This document shows positions 1 to 6,593 of a stretch of DNA of 9,567 bases, piece by piece. The DNA is taken from positions 1 to 9,567 of the forward strand of contig CAMAUG010000134.1 of the NCBI GenBank assembly GCA_945861255.1, in the 5' to 3' direction. The number at the start of each line of letters is the position of its first letter. The stretch's first letter is position 1. The position numbers and the translations under genes were made by a program. Below the pieces are notes generated by a model that was given only the letters and a program-made list of their open reading frames with translations, was not told where the DNA came from and did not search any database. The stretch is from Candidatus Sulfopaludibacter sp. SbA3 (lineage in GTDB: Bacteria > Acidobacteriota > Terriglobia > Bryobacterales > Bryobacteraceae).

Positions 1-382
1 CGGTCTGGCGGCGCCGCAGATCGGCGTCGGTAAGCGCGTTGCGGTGATCGATATTTCCAGCGGCGAGGATGCGGCGCAGCGAATCGTGCTGATTAATCCG
101 GAGATCGTCAAGACGGAAGGATCGCAGAAAAGCGAAGAAGGTTGCCTGAGTCTGCCCACCTTCCGGGAGCAGGTCGCGCGTCCGCACCGGGTGACAGTGC
201 GTGCTCAGGACGCCACCGGTAAGCCGTTCGAATTGACCGGCGAAGATCTTTTGGCGCGCGCATTTCTGCACGAGACCGATCATCTGAACGGAAAACTCTA
301 CATCAGCCATGTGAGCGCGCTGAAGCGCGATCTGATACGACGGAGGATCCGCAAGCTGCAAAAAGCCGGAGAGTGGGAGTGA
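1..382 (+). CDS. def: Peptide deformylase, 5' truncated by window edge
   Basis: Removes the formyl group from the N-terminal Met of nascent proteins; a cytosolic metalloenzyme. Reading from base 2, the frame opens inside motif I (GLAAPQIG, whose Gln is catalytic). It continues through motif II EEGCLSLP (metal-binding Cys codon at 143-145) and motif III HETDHLNG (the HExxH with metal-ligand His codons at 269-271 and 281-283 and the catalytic Glu between them). All three hallmark motifs are present in order, so the call is firm. About the first 40-50 residues lie outside the window; the GTG at 44 is internal, not the start. The residue before HExxH is Leu, where many family members have Gln. 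The C-terminal helix is basic, as is common in bacterial deformylases. The TGA at 380-382 lies 7 bp before fmt, the classic def-fmt pairing. Confidence 0.96.
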   Translation, partial: GLAAPQIGVGKRVAVIDISSGEDAAQRIVLINPEIVKTEGSQKSEEGCLSLPTFREQVARPHRVTVRAQDATGKPFELTGEDLLARAFLHETDHLNGKLYISHVSALKRDLIRRRIRKLQKAGEWE

Positions 383-389
383 TGAATAG

Positions 390-1340
390 GTGACGGCGCC
401 TCCCGTCTCCCGTTCCGGACCTCAGCGGTTACTTTTCATGGGGACGCCTGCGTTCGCGGTTCCAAGCTTGGAGCGTATCGTCAAAGCCGGCCACGTGGTG
501 GCTGCCGTCTTCACCCAGCCGGATCGACCCAAGGGCCGTGGAGGGACCCTCGCCATGCCTCCCGTGAAAGAGGCGGCTTTGAGGCTGGGCTTGCCCGTGC
601 ATCAGCCGGAGCGAGTAAAGCGGCCAGAAGTGGTGGAGCAAATTCGCGCGCTCAAGCCGGATGCTATTGCGGTGGTGGGCTACGGGCAGATCATCCCCGC
701 ATCGATTCTCGCTATCCCGCCGCATGGCATCATCAATCTGCACGCGTCCCTCTTGCCGGAATACCGTGGGGCGGCGCCGATTCAATGGGCCATCGCACGC
801 GGTGAGACTCGCACGGGCGCCACCACCATGAAGATTGACGAAGGCCTCGACACCGGCGATATGCTCCTCAAATGGGAGACGGCAATAGGGCCGGAAGAAA
901 CGGCGCCCGAGCTGTCGGCGCGGCTGGCGGCAGCGGGAGCGGATCTCCTTACGCGGACGCTCGCGGAGTTGCCCACCATCCACCCGGAACCGCAGGACGA
1001 TGCTCAGGCCACCTACGCGCCAATCCTTAAAAAAGAAGATGGGAAGCTTGATTGGCGTCTTTCGGCGCGCGAAATCTTGAATCGGATTCGCGGATTCGAA
1101 CCGTGGCCGGGCGGCTATGGTTTTCTGCGCGGCCAGCGTTTTCAGATTTGGCGGGCGGCCCTGGGAACGCCGCGGTTGCCGCCTGGCGCGCTCCGTGTCA
1201 TCAATAGGAATTTGTACGCCGGCTGCGGTGACGGCGAATCGCTGGAGTTGCGGGAGGTCCAGTTGGAAGGAAAGAAACGAATGCCGGCGGCGGTGTTCTT
1301 GAACGGGTTTATTTTGGCGGACAGTGAGGTGTTGCAATGA
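390..1340 (+). CDS. fmt: Methionyl-tRNA formyltransferase
   Basis: Transfers a formyl group from 10-formyl-tetrahydrofolate to Met-tRNAfMet before initiation; cytosolic. The 316-residue product has normal family length. Visible: an N-terminal LLFMGTPAFAVP strand and loop (residues 14-25), the formyltransferase core with Asn116 and His118 in NLHASLLP, the signature SLLPEYRGAAPI (120-131), and Asp154 in EGLDTGD. Asn, His and Asp correspond to the catalytic N106/H108/D144 of E. coli Fmt, all shifted by ten. The C-terminal tRNA-binding domain starts around residue 210 (ILKKEDGKLDW). The GTG at 390 is chosen because the first in-frame ATG (438) would delete the first beta strand, and a GGAG at 376-379 sits at a good distance. 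It follows def by 7 bp and its stop overlaps the argJ start (ATGA at 1337-1340), implying translational coupling. Confidence 0.97.
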   Translation: MTAPPVSRSGPQRLLFMGTPAFAVPSLERIVKAGHVVAAVFTQPDRPKGRGGTLAMPPVKEAALRLGLPVHQPERVKRPEVVEQIRALKPDAIAVVGYGQIIPASILAIPPHGIINLHASLLPEYRGAAPIQWAIARGETRTGATTMKIDEGLDTGDMLLKWETAIGPEETAPELSARLAAAGADLLTRTLAELPTIHPEPQDDAQATYAPILKKEDGKLDWRLSAREILNRIRGFEPWPGGYGFLRGQRFQIWRAALGTPRLPPGALRVINRNLYAGCGDGESLELREVQLEGKKRMPAAVFLNGFILADSEVLQ

Positions 1341-2524
1341 GCATGCCGTTGGGGTTCCGTTACGCGACAACCTACGCCGGCATCCGCAAGATCGCGAAAG
1401 ACGACGTCGCGCTGATCGTTTCCGATAAGCCCGCGGTCGTTGCGGCGGTGTTCACCACGAACCGCGTAGCGGCCGCGCCGGTGGAACTTGCGCGCAAGCA
1501 CCTGCGAATGTCCAAGGGTAAGGCGTCGGCAATCCTGGTGAATGCGGGCAACGCGAACTGCGCCACGCGGACCGGCGCGCGCGTGGCCTTGGACACCGTA
1601 CGGGCGACGGCGCAGGCGCTGGGAGTGAAGCCGGAGCGGGTGCTGCCTGCCTCCACCGGCGTGATCGGCGTGGAGATGGACGGGAGCCTGATCGAGAAGG
1701 CTCTACCCGGCTTAGTGGCGGCACTGCACCACAGCCACTTTCATGCAGCAGCGGCCGCCATCATGACCACCGACACCGTACCCAAAACGGCGCAGGCGGA
1801 GATCTCCATGCGCGGCAAAGTGGCCAGGATTGCAGGCATGACTAAGGGAGCCGGCATGATTCATCCGAGCATGGCGACTACGCTGTGCTTCGTGGTGACG
1901 GACGCTTTGGTTGACGCTTCCACGCTGCGCGCGGCGTTGAAACGGGCCGCCGGAGTCAGCTTCAACCGGCTTTCGGTGGACGGCGATATGTCCACTAACG
2001 ATACGATCGCCGTATTGGCCAACGGCGCCTCCGGCGCGCGGCCCTCCGCTAAGGCCTTCGAAACCGCGCTCACCGGCGTGTTGGAATCCTTGGCCATGCA
2101 AATCGCGCGCGACGGCGAGGGCGCGCGGAAGCTGATCACCATCGACGTGGAAGGCGCGCGCAATGAGGCGGATGCCGCCAAGATAGCGCGTTCCATTGCC
2201 AATTCGCCGCTGGTGAAGACGGCCATCGCCGGTTCGGATCCAAACTGGGGACGCGTGTTGTGCGCCGCCGGATACGCGGGCGTGGCCTTCGATCCGCGCA
2301 AAGCCGATATCGACATGCAAGGCATTCCCGTGTGCCGCGCCGGACTGGCGGCGGATTTCGAGGAAGATGAATTGAAAGCGAGGCTCGACGAGCGCGATTG
2401 CCATATCCGGTTTTCCTTGCGCGGCGGACGCGGAACGCCCGGGCGTGCCAGCGGCCGCGCGCGCTTCTGGACGTGCGATTTGACCGAAGACTACATACGC
2501 ATCAACGCCAGCTACCGGACGTGA
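1337..2524 (+). CDS. argJ: Bifunctional glutamate N-acetyltransferase / ornithine acetyltransferase
   Basis: Arginine biosynthesis: moves the acetyl group from N-acetylornithine to glutamate (acetyl-recycling route); some family members can also use acetyl-CoA. The 395-residue precursor normally cleaves itself into alpha and beta chains. Visible: VNAGNANC (68-75), the oxyanion-hole Thr-Gly in PASTGVIG (104-111), the autocleavage site KGAGMIHPSMATTL, where cleavage between Ala180 and Thr181 would make Thr181 the N-terminal nucleophile, then SVDGDMSTNDT, GSDPNWGRVL and the C-terminal DLTEDYIRINASYRT. Every family hallmark is intact, so the enzyme should be active. The ATG at 1337 is preceded by GAGG at 1326-1329 and overlaps the fmt stop by four bases. 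Whether it is mono- or bifunctional cannot be decided from the sequence; the presence of argA/argE elsewhere would bear on it. No other arg gene lies in the window. Confidence 0.97.
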   Translation: MSMPLGFRYATTYAGIRKIAKDDVALIVSDKPAVVAAVFTTNRVAAAPVELARKHLRMSKGKASAILVNAGNANCATRTGARVALDTVRATAQALGVKPERVLPASTGVIGVEMDGSLIEKALPGLVAALHHSHFHAAAAAIMTTDTVPKTAQAEISMRGKVARIAGMTKGAGMIHPSMATTLCFVVTDALVDASTLRAALKRAAGVSFNRLSVDGDMSTNDTIAVLANGASGARPSAKAFETALTGVLESLAMQIARDGEGARKLITIDVEGARNEADAAKIARSIANSPLVKTAIAGSDPNWGRVLCAAGYAGVAFDPRKADIDMQGIPVCRAGLAADFEEDELKARLDERDCHIRFSLRGGRGTPGRASGRARFWTCDLTEDYIRINASYRT

Positions 2525-2526
2525 TC

Positions 2527-2949
2527 ATGCAATGGACGGCATCACTGGTCGCCGCGGTTGTATTCCTGATGCCGGCTTCGGTTAGGGCGGAGCCTTCCGC
2601 GGGCGTGCTTCAGCTATTCGTTAACGCCGCCGAGGCGTTGGCCAACGGCGACGCCTCGGCCTTTCTCGAGCAGTTCGACAAAAGCCTTCCCAATTACGCC
2701 GCACTGCGCGAGCGTATTGAGGGACTACTGGGCGCGCACGAAGTCGGTTCATCCGTGGAAGTGATTTCCAGCGAGGGCAGTGAAAGCAAGCAAACCTTGG
2801 AACTCGACTGGCTTCTGATCCTCAATCACAAGAACGCCATCAACGCGCAGAAAGAGACTCGCCGCCGCGTCGTCAAGTGCACCGTGCAGCGCCGCGGCCG
2901 CCAATGGAAGATCACCGCGATCGCGCCGCTCGACTTTTTCGCCTATTAG
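2527..2949 (+). CDS. Small secreted NTF2-like (SnoaL-type) protein of unknown function
   Basis: A 140-residue product. Residues 1-21 form a Sec signal peptide (hydrophobic LVAAVVFLM, then Ala-x-Ala ending at SVRA before EPSAG). The mature part begins with a helix rich in Ala/Leu/Phe (VLQLFVNAAEALANGDASAF), which resembles the opening helix and 'amount spent in the active pocket' layout of small NTF2-like alpha+beta domains, and ends in beta strands (RRVVKCTVQRRGRQWKITAI). No catalytic residues can be named; the NTF2-like assignment rests on pattern and length only. The ATG at 2527 gives a clean signal peptide; a GTG at 2521 in the same frame overlaps the argJ stop (GTGA) and is an alternative start adding two residues. 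The frame is open further upstream inside argJ, but that part is out-of-frame argJ sequence. It is probably co-transcribed with argJ; a functional link is not evident. Confidence 0.75.
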   Translation: MQWTASLVAAVVFLMPASVRAEPSAGVLQLFVNAAEALANGDASAFLEQFDKSLPNYAALRERIEGLLGAHEVGSSVEVISSEGSESKQTLELDWLLILNHKNAINAQKETRRRVVKCTVQRRGRQWKITAIAPLDFFAY

Positions 2950-2954
2950 CGGCC

Positions 2955-2972
2955 GGATCGCTCTGGTGATCC
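2955..2972 (+). terminator. Stem-loop after the def-fmt-argJ run, possible terminator
   Basis: GGATCGC (2955-2961) can pair with GTGATCC (2966-2972), giving a 7-bp stem with one G-U pair and a TCTG loop, starting 5 bases after the stop at 2947-2949. The downstream bases (CTTACTTC) are only loosely T-rich, so it is a weak intrinsic terminator at best; it could also act as a 3'-end stabilising hairpin. It would separate the upstream run from the TolC-type gene. Confidence 0.4.
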
Positions 2973-3002
2973 CTTACTTCGAGGCTGGTCCTCCCGCCCC
3001 GC

Positions 3003-3008
3003 TACACT
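3003..3008 (+). promoter_or_regulatory. Candidate -10 box (TACACT) of the TolC-type gene
   Basis: TACACT, four of six matches to TATAAT and preceded by GC, lies 8 bases before the ATG at 3017. A start of transcription 6-8 bases downstream would fall at or next to the start codon, giving a leaderless or nearly leaderless mRNA. The purine run GAGAAAG (3009-3015) is too close to the ATG to be a normal Shine-Dalgarno site. No good -35 hexamer is visible, so this is a suggestion only. A similar GCTACAAT precedes the antitoxin gene. Confidence 0.35.
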
Positions 3009-3016
3009 GAGAAAGT

Positions 3017-4294
3017 ATGAAACACTCGCTGTTCTTCCTTGCATTCGCAGTGTGCGCCGGCGCCGAAATCCGTACCATGACGATGCGGGAGGCCGTGGAA
3101 ATGGCCCTTGCGCAGAATCCCGACGTCCTTCTTGCGCGGTTGGATCAACAGAAGGCGCGCTACCAGACCACCATCGTGCGGGACGCATTCGTCCCCAAAC
3201 TCTTCGCGGGCAGCGGCGCGGCCTATACATCCGGGTTTCCCACCAGTATCGACGGCAGCGCGCCCTCCATTCTGCAAGCCCGCACGGTGATGTCGATCTT
3301 TAACCGTCCGCAGAGCTACTTGGGCGCGCAGGCCAATGAGGGCGTGCGGGGCGCGGGAGTGGAAGTGGCTCGCAAACAGGAAGACGCCGTATATCGAGTG
3401 GCAAGCCTGTTCTTGGACGCCGATCAATTGGCGCGCAGCCTCGAAGCCACGCGGCGGCAAGGTGAGAACCTCACGCGCGTGCGCGACCTGACGCAGCAGC
3501 GCATCGCGGAGGGGCGCGAACTAGCGATCGAAGGCAGGAAAGCCAACCTCGCCGTATTGCGCTCCAATCATAACGTGGATGCCCTGGCCATCAACCTGAC
3601 GAATGCCGAGACCGCGCTCGCGATGGTGCTCGGCATGGGGCCGGACGACCGTGTGCGGCCTGCGCCTGGGGAACGCGCGCTGCTGGTGGTGCCGGTTTCC
3701 GAGGATGCGTCCATCGAACAGGCGCTGGAATCGAGCAATGAACTGAAGAGCCTGCAATCCAGCATGCAAAGTAAGCTGATGGAAGTGAAAAGTTATGAGG
3801 CCGCGCGGCTGCCGCGCATCAATTTGATCGCCCAGTACTCCCTGCTGGCCAAATACAACAACTACGACGAATTCTTTAACCGGTTTCAGCGCAACAACGT
3901 GCAAGTAGGCATGTCGTTTGAGCTTCCGGTGCTCGCGGGGCGGGCACCGTCGGCGCAGCGCTCCGCCGCTGAGGCCGAAATCGCCCAACTTCGCATCAGG
4001 GTGAGCCGGACCCGTACGCGCATCACTGCCGATCTCCGGGCCGCATATCAGAACTTGCGGCGCGCGGAGGGCGCTCGGGAAGTCGCGCGCGCGGATTTGG
4101 AATTGGCTCGCGAGGAACTGGGCATTGCACTTGCGCAAATGGACGAGGGCCGTTTGCCGCTGGCTCGCGTGGAAACTTTGCGCGCCACGGAGAACGAAAA
4201 GTGGCTGGCGTACTACGACACGCAGCACACGGCCGATGTAGCGCGCCTGGAAGTGCTGCGGCAGACGGGGACGCTCGAAGCGGCCCTGCGGTAG
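3017..4294 (+). CDS. TolC-family outer-membrane efflux protein (orphan)
   Basis: Predicted outer-membrane channel component of a tripartite efflux or type I secretion system. The 425-residue length suits the TolC/OEP family. A signal peptide covers about residues 1-16 (KHSLFFLAFAVCAGA); the Cys in it lacks a proper lipobox, so a lipoprotein is unlikely. The mature protein opens with the typical TMREAVEMALAQNPDV motif, followed by long Ala/Arg/Glu/Gln-rich helices (about 100-205 and 315-425), with strand-like segments between (RINLIAQYSLLAKYNNYDEF and VQVGMSFELPVL, around 275-310). This two-repeat helix/strand plan is the OEP fold. No periplasmic adaptor (MFP), RND pump or ABC gene adjoins it, so its partner must be encoded elsewhere. 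The 67-bp gap upstream with a candidate -10 box suggests its own promoter. Its 3' end converges on the methyltransferase gene with 20 bp between stops. Confidence 0.88.
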   Translation: MKHSLFFLAFAVCAGAEIRTMTMREAVEMALAQNPDVLLARLDQQKARYQTTIVRDAFVPKLFAGSGAAYTSGFPTSIDGSAPSILQARTVMSIFNRPQSYLGAQANEGVRGAGVEVARKQEDAVYRVASLFLDADQLARSLEATRRQGENLTRVRDLTQQRIAEGRELAIEGRKANLAVLRSNHNVDALAINLTNAETALAMVLGMGPDDRVRPAPGERALLVVPVSEDASIEQALESSNELKSLQSSMQSKLMEVKSYEAARLPRINLIAQYSLLAKYNNYDEFFNRFQRNNVQVGMSFELPVLAGRAPSAQRSAAEAEIAQLRIRVSRTRTRITADLRAAYQNLRRAEGAREVARADLELAREELGIALAQMDEGRLPLARVETLRATENEKWLAYYDTQHTADVARLEVLRQTGTLEAALR

Positions 4295-4314
4295 CGCCTA
4301 GCGCCGTCTTATCC

Positions 4315-5565
4315 TTAGAGCCTTTCCAAGTGGACGATTGTCTCCAGATGAAACGTCTGTGGGAAGAGATCGATCAAGATCAGGCGGCGAATCTTGTACC
4401 GGGTGAGCGCCGCCAGGTCCCGCGCCAGTGTCGCCGGGTCGCACGACACAAGCGTAATGCGCGGCGCCGCCAGGCGTTCCAAATCCTGAACCACGGCGCT
4501 GCCCAGACCCGTGCGCGGCGGATCGGCCAATACGAAATCAGGTGTGCGGTCGTGCTGCGCCAGAAAATCTTCCACGCGAGTGCGGTGAGTTTGCACGGAA
4601 GCCGCTCCGGCCCGCTCGGCATTGAACTCCAGATCGCGCGCCGCGCTGGATCCGGCCTCCACTGCCAGCACCTCGCGAAACCGGCGCGCCAACGGTAACG
4701 CGAACAGACCCACGCCGGCGTATAGATCCAGTGCCGTGTCTCCGCTTGCATCCTCCAGCGCCGCGTCCACAAGCTGTTCAATCAGGAAGCGGTTCACCTG
4801 GAAGAAGGAGCGGGGTCCCACGCGAAACGTTCCGAACGATGTGGCGTAGTCGAGCGCCGCCACCGATTCGCACCATGCGAAAAACGAGCGCGCCACGGGG
4901 CGGTTCGTCTCCGGCACATTGATCTGCACTTCCGCTTCGTTCGTGAAGATTTCGAGCGTGCGGATGAAAGCCGGAAAGCGCCGGTCGCGCATCCGCTCGC
5001 GCATCGCTCCGAGGGCCTCATTCACTCTCGGTGAGGCAATCGGGCAGCCGTCTTTCACGGGAACCAGCGTGTGCGAACCCGCTTCCAGATATCCGATCTC
5101 GCCTCCATCGATGTGGAATTGTACGCGGTTGCGGTAGCCCAATGGCGGGCCGCTGATCATTTCGATTTCGCCCGGGTAATCGATCTTGCCCACGCGGCGA
5201 AGCTGCTCGCGTAGAATTTCCGTCTTGCGTGCGAGTTGGAATTCGTAAGGCGCGTGCTGGTAATGGCAGCCTCCGCAACGCGTAAACAAAGGACACGGCG
5301 GCGTCACGCGCTCCGGTGCGGGCGTCACCACTTCCAGTAAATCCGCGTGGACACTCTTGCCCACAGCCACGCGCGCGATCTCTCCGGGCAGCACGAAGGG
5401 CGCCAAAATCACGCGGCCGTCCATGCGCCCCAGGCCGTCGCCGCCATAAACCCATTTGTCGATGGAGACGCGATCCGCGCCCCACTGAGCCGGAGCGCCG
5501 CCTGGATTTTCAACCTCAGGCGGCGGAATACCCGATGCATCGTTTACGATAGAAGTTTCCCCCAC
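4315..5565 (-). CDS. rlmD: 23S rRNA m5U methyltransferase, TrmA/RlmC/RlmD family
   Basis: SAM-dependent RNA uracil-C5 methyltransferase with a 4Fe-4S cluster. Of 416 residues, about 1-30 are a Pro/Gly-rich, non-conserved lead, 31-85 are a TRAM RNA-binding domain (WVYGGDGLGRMDG, APFVLPGE), and the rest is the methyltransferase. Cluster cysteines are Cys91, Cys97, Cys100 (CPLFTRCGGC) and Cys174 (KDGCP). The SAM site is DLYAGVGLFALPLA (from Asp280), followed by ADPPRTGL (347-354), catalytic Cys375 in VSCDPATLARDL and the general base Glu408 in HLETIVHLERL. All key residues are intact. Whether it targets U1939, U747 or both cannot be read from sequence, so rlmD is a family-level symbol. The only standard start in frame before the TRAM domain is the GTG at 5565-5563; GGAGG lies just one base upstream, unusually close. 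It starts head-to-head with trpS. Confidence 0.93.
   Translation of the reverse strand: MGETSIVNDASGIPPPEVENPGGAPAQWGADRVSIDKWVYGGDGLGRMDGRVILAPFVLPGEIARVAVGKSVHADLLEVVTPAPERVTPPCPLFTRCGGCHYQHAPYEFQLARKTEILREQLRRVGKIDYPGEIEMISGPPLGYRNRVQFHIDGGEIGYLEAGSHTLVPVKDGCPIASPRVNEALGAMRERMRDRRFPAFIRTLEIFTNEAEVQINVPETNRPVARSFFAWCESVAALDYATSFGTFRVGPRSFFQVNRFLIEQLVDAALEDASGDTALDLYAGVGLFALPLARRFREVLAVEAGSSAARDLEFNAERAGAASVQTHRTRVEDFLAQHDRTPDFVLADPPRTGLGSAVVQDLERLAAPRITLVSCDPATLARDLAALTRYKIRRLILIDLFPQTFHLETIVHLERL
5545..5550 (+). promoter_or_regulatory. Candidate -10 box (TACGAT) for trpS
   Basis: TACGAT lies 21 bases before the trpS ATG, inside the 5' coding end of the divergent methyltransferase gene. 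It fits TATAAT at four of six positions. No convincing -35 element is seen 16-18 bases upstream. It is proposed because the 6-bp gap between the two start codons leaves no room for a promoter outside coding sequence. Confidence 0.25.
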
Positions 5566-5571
5566 CCCTCC

Positions 5572-6558
5572 ATGAGAGCACGAGTTCTATCCGGCATTCA
5601 GCCCACAGGCAGCCCGCACATCGGCAATTATCTGGGCGCGCTCAAGAATTGGGCCAGGATTCAGTACGATTACGAAAGCATTTATTGCATCGTGGACCTG
5701 CACGCGGTCACGCTGTATCAGGACCCCCAGGAGCTGCGCGCGAAGATTCTGGAGCTGGCCGGGATGCTACTGGCCATCGGTATCGATCCGAAGCACTCGG
5801 CGCTGGTGGTGCAATCGGCTGTGCCGGAACACACCGAACTGGCGTGGATGCTCACGTGCGTGACGCCGGTCGGTTGGCTGGAGCGTATGACGCAGCATAA
5901 GGCCAAAGCGGAAGCGCAGGAAACCATCGGAGACGGATTGCTGCAGTATCCGGTGCTGATGGCCGCGGACATTCTGTTGTACCAGGCCGCCATCGTCCCG
6001 GTGGGTGAAGATCAAAAGCAGCACCTGGAGCTGGCCCGCGACATCGCACAGCGATTCAACTCGCTGTACGGTGAAACCTTCGTCATGCCCGCGACGCATC
6101 TGCCCACCGTGGGCGCCCGCATTATGGGGTTGGACGATCCGGAAACCAAGATGTCAAAAAGCGCGGTGGGAAGCGGGCACGCGGTCAGCTTGCTGGACCC
6201 GCCCGCGGCGATTCGCAAGAAGATCATGCGATCGACGACGGATTCGAACCCCGCCGTGGACTTTCAGGCGATGGGCGCGGGCGTGCGAAATTTACTTTCG
6301 ATCTATCAGGCGTTCACCGGGACGGACGGCGACGCCATGGAAGCTCAATTCACAGGCATGCGTTACGGCGATCTGAAGAAACAGGTGGCCGATGCCGTAG
6401 TGGCGTCGCTCGAACCCATCCAGAAGCGCTACCACGAAATTGTCGCGGAGCCGGGCTACGTAGCCCGCGTGCTGCGCGAAGGGGCCGAACGCGTGACGCC
6501 CATCGCACGCGACACCTGTGACAAGGTGAAGCACGCCATGGGATTGTATACGGCGTAA
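5572..6558 (+). CDS. trpS: Tryptophan--tRNA ligase
   Basis: Class I aminoacyl-tRNA synthetase; charges tRNATrp with Trp using ATP in the cytosol. The 328-residue length is typical of the bacterial enzyme. Visible: the N-terminal SGIQPTGSPHIGNYLGAL, in which PHIG (15-18) is the HIGH-type motif, the specificity and subunit-interface region ending in VPVGEDQKQHLELARDIA (143-158), and a perfect KMSKS (193-197) in DPETKMSKS. The C-terminal helical anticodon-binding part is complete. The ATG at 5572 is chosen because the conserved N-terminus begins at once (RARVLSGIQPTG); the same frame stays open upstream to 5347, but that is antisense to the methyltransferase gene and has no family similarity. 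There is no clear Shine-Dalgarno sequence in the C-rich stretch before the ATG. The stop at 6556-6558 lies 35 bp before the antitoxin gene. Confidence 0.97.
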   Translation: MRARVLSGIQPTGSPHIGNYLGALKNWARIQYDYESIYCIVDLHAVTLYQDPQELRAKILELAGMLLAIGIDPKHSALVVQSAVPEHTELAWMLTCVTPVGWLERMTQHKAKAEAQETIGDGLLQYPVLMAADILLYQAAIVPVGEDQKQHLELARDIAQRFNSLYGETFVMPATHLPTVGARIMGLDDPETKMSKSAVGSGHAVSLLDPPAAIRKKIMRSTTDSNPAVDFQAMGAGVRNLLSIYQAFTGTDGDAMEAQFTGMRYGDLKKQVADAVVASLEPIQKRYHEIVAEPGYVARVLREGAERVTPIARDTCDKVKHAMGLYTA

Positions 6559-6570
6559 AAGACTTGGCGC

Positions 6571-6576
6571 TACAAT
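6571..6576 (+). promoter_or_regulatory. Candidate -10 box (TACAAT) of the toxin-antitoxin pair
   Basis: TACAAT matches TATAAT at five of six positions and lies 17 bases upstream of the antitoxin ATG, in the 35-bp gap after trpS. Transcription would start about 6583, right at the Shine-Dalgarno AGGA (6583-6586), leaving a leader of about a dozen bases. There is no obvious -35 and no palindromic operator overlapping the box, although toxin-antitoxin promoters often carry one. Confidence 0.45.
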
Positions 6577-6593
6577 CAAACTAGGATAAAGCA

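Noticed and set aside
429..1370. Long open frame of 313 codons on the minus strand, antisense to fmt
   Set aside because: Arg/Pro/His-rich product without domain pattern; an effect of GC-rich codon use in fmt, whose catalytic motifs are intact on the plus strand.
1712..2404. Open frame of 230 codons on the minus strand within argJ
   Set aside because: Shadow of argJ; no recognisable protein features and no ribosome-binding site.
2398..2526. Longer upstream start for the small NTF2-like gene
   Set aside because: The extension overlaps argJ in another frame, is Arg-rich, and would bury the clear signal peptide that begins at 2527.
3521..4228. Open frame of 235 codons on the minus strand within the TolC-type gene
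   Set aside because: Shadow frame; composition rich in Arg, His and Gln with no family motif.
4294..4306. GCGC-CTA-GCGC repeat between the convergent stops of the TolC-type gene and rlmD
   Set aside because: Only a 4-bp self-complementary stem and no T-run on either strand; too weak to call a terminator.
4201..4698. Plus-strand open frame of 165 codons over the 3' end of rlmD
   Set aside because: Antisense to the catalytic region of the methyltransferase, including the SCDP and HLET motifs; no independent support.
5347..5571. Upstream in-frame extension of trpS
   Set aside because: The added 75 residues are antisense to the methyltransferase coding region, and the conserved synthetase N-terminus starts exactly at the ATG at 5572.
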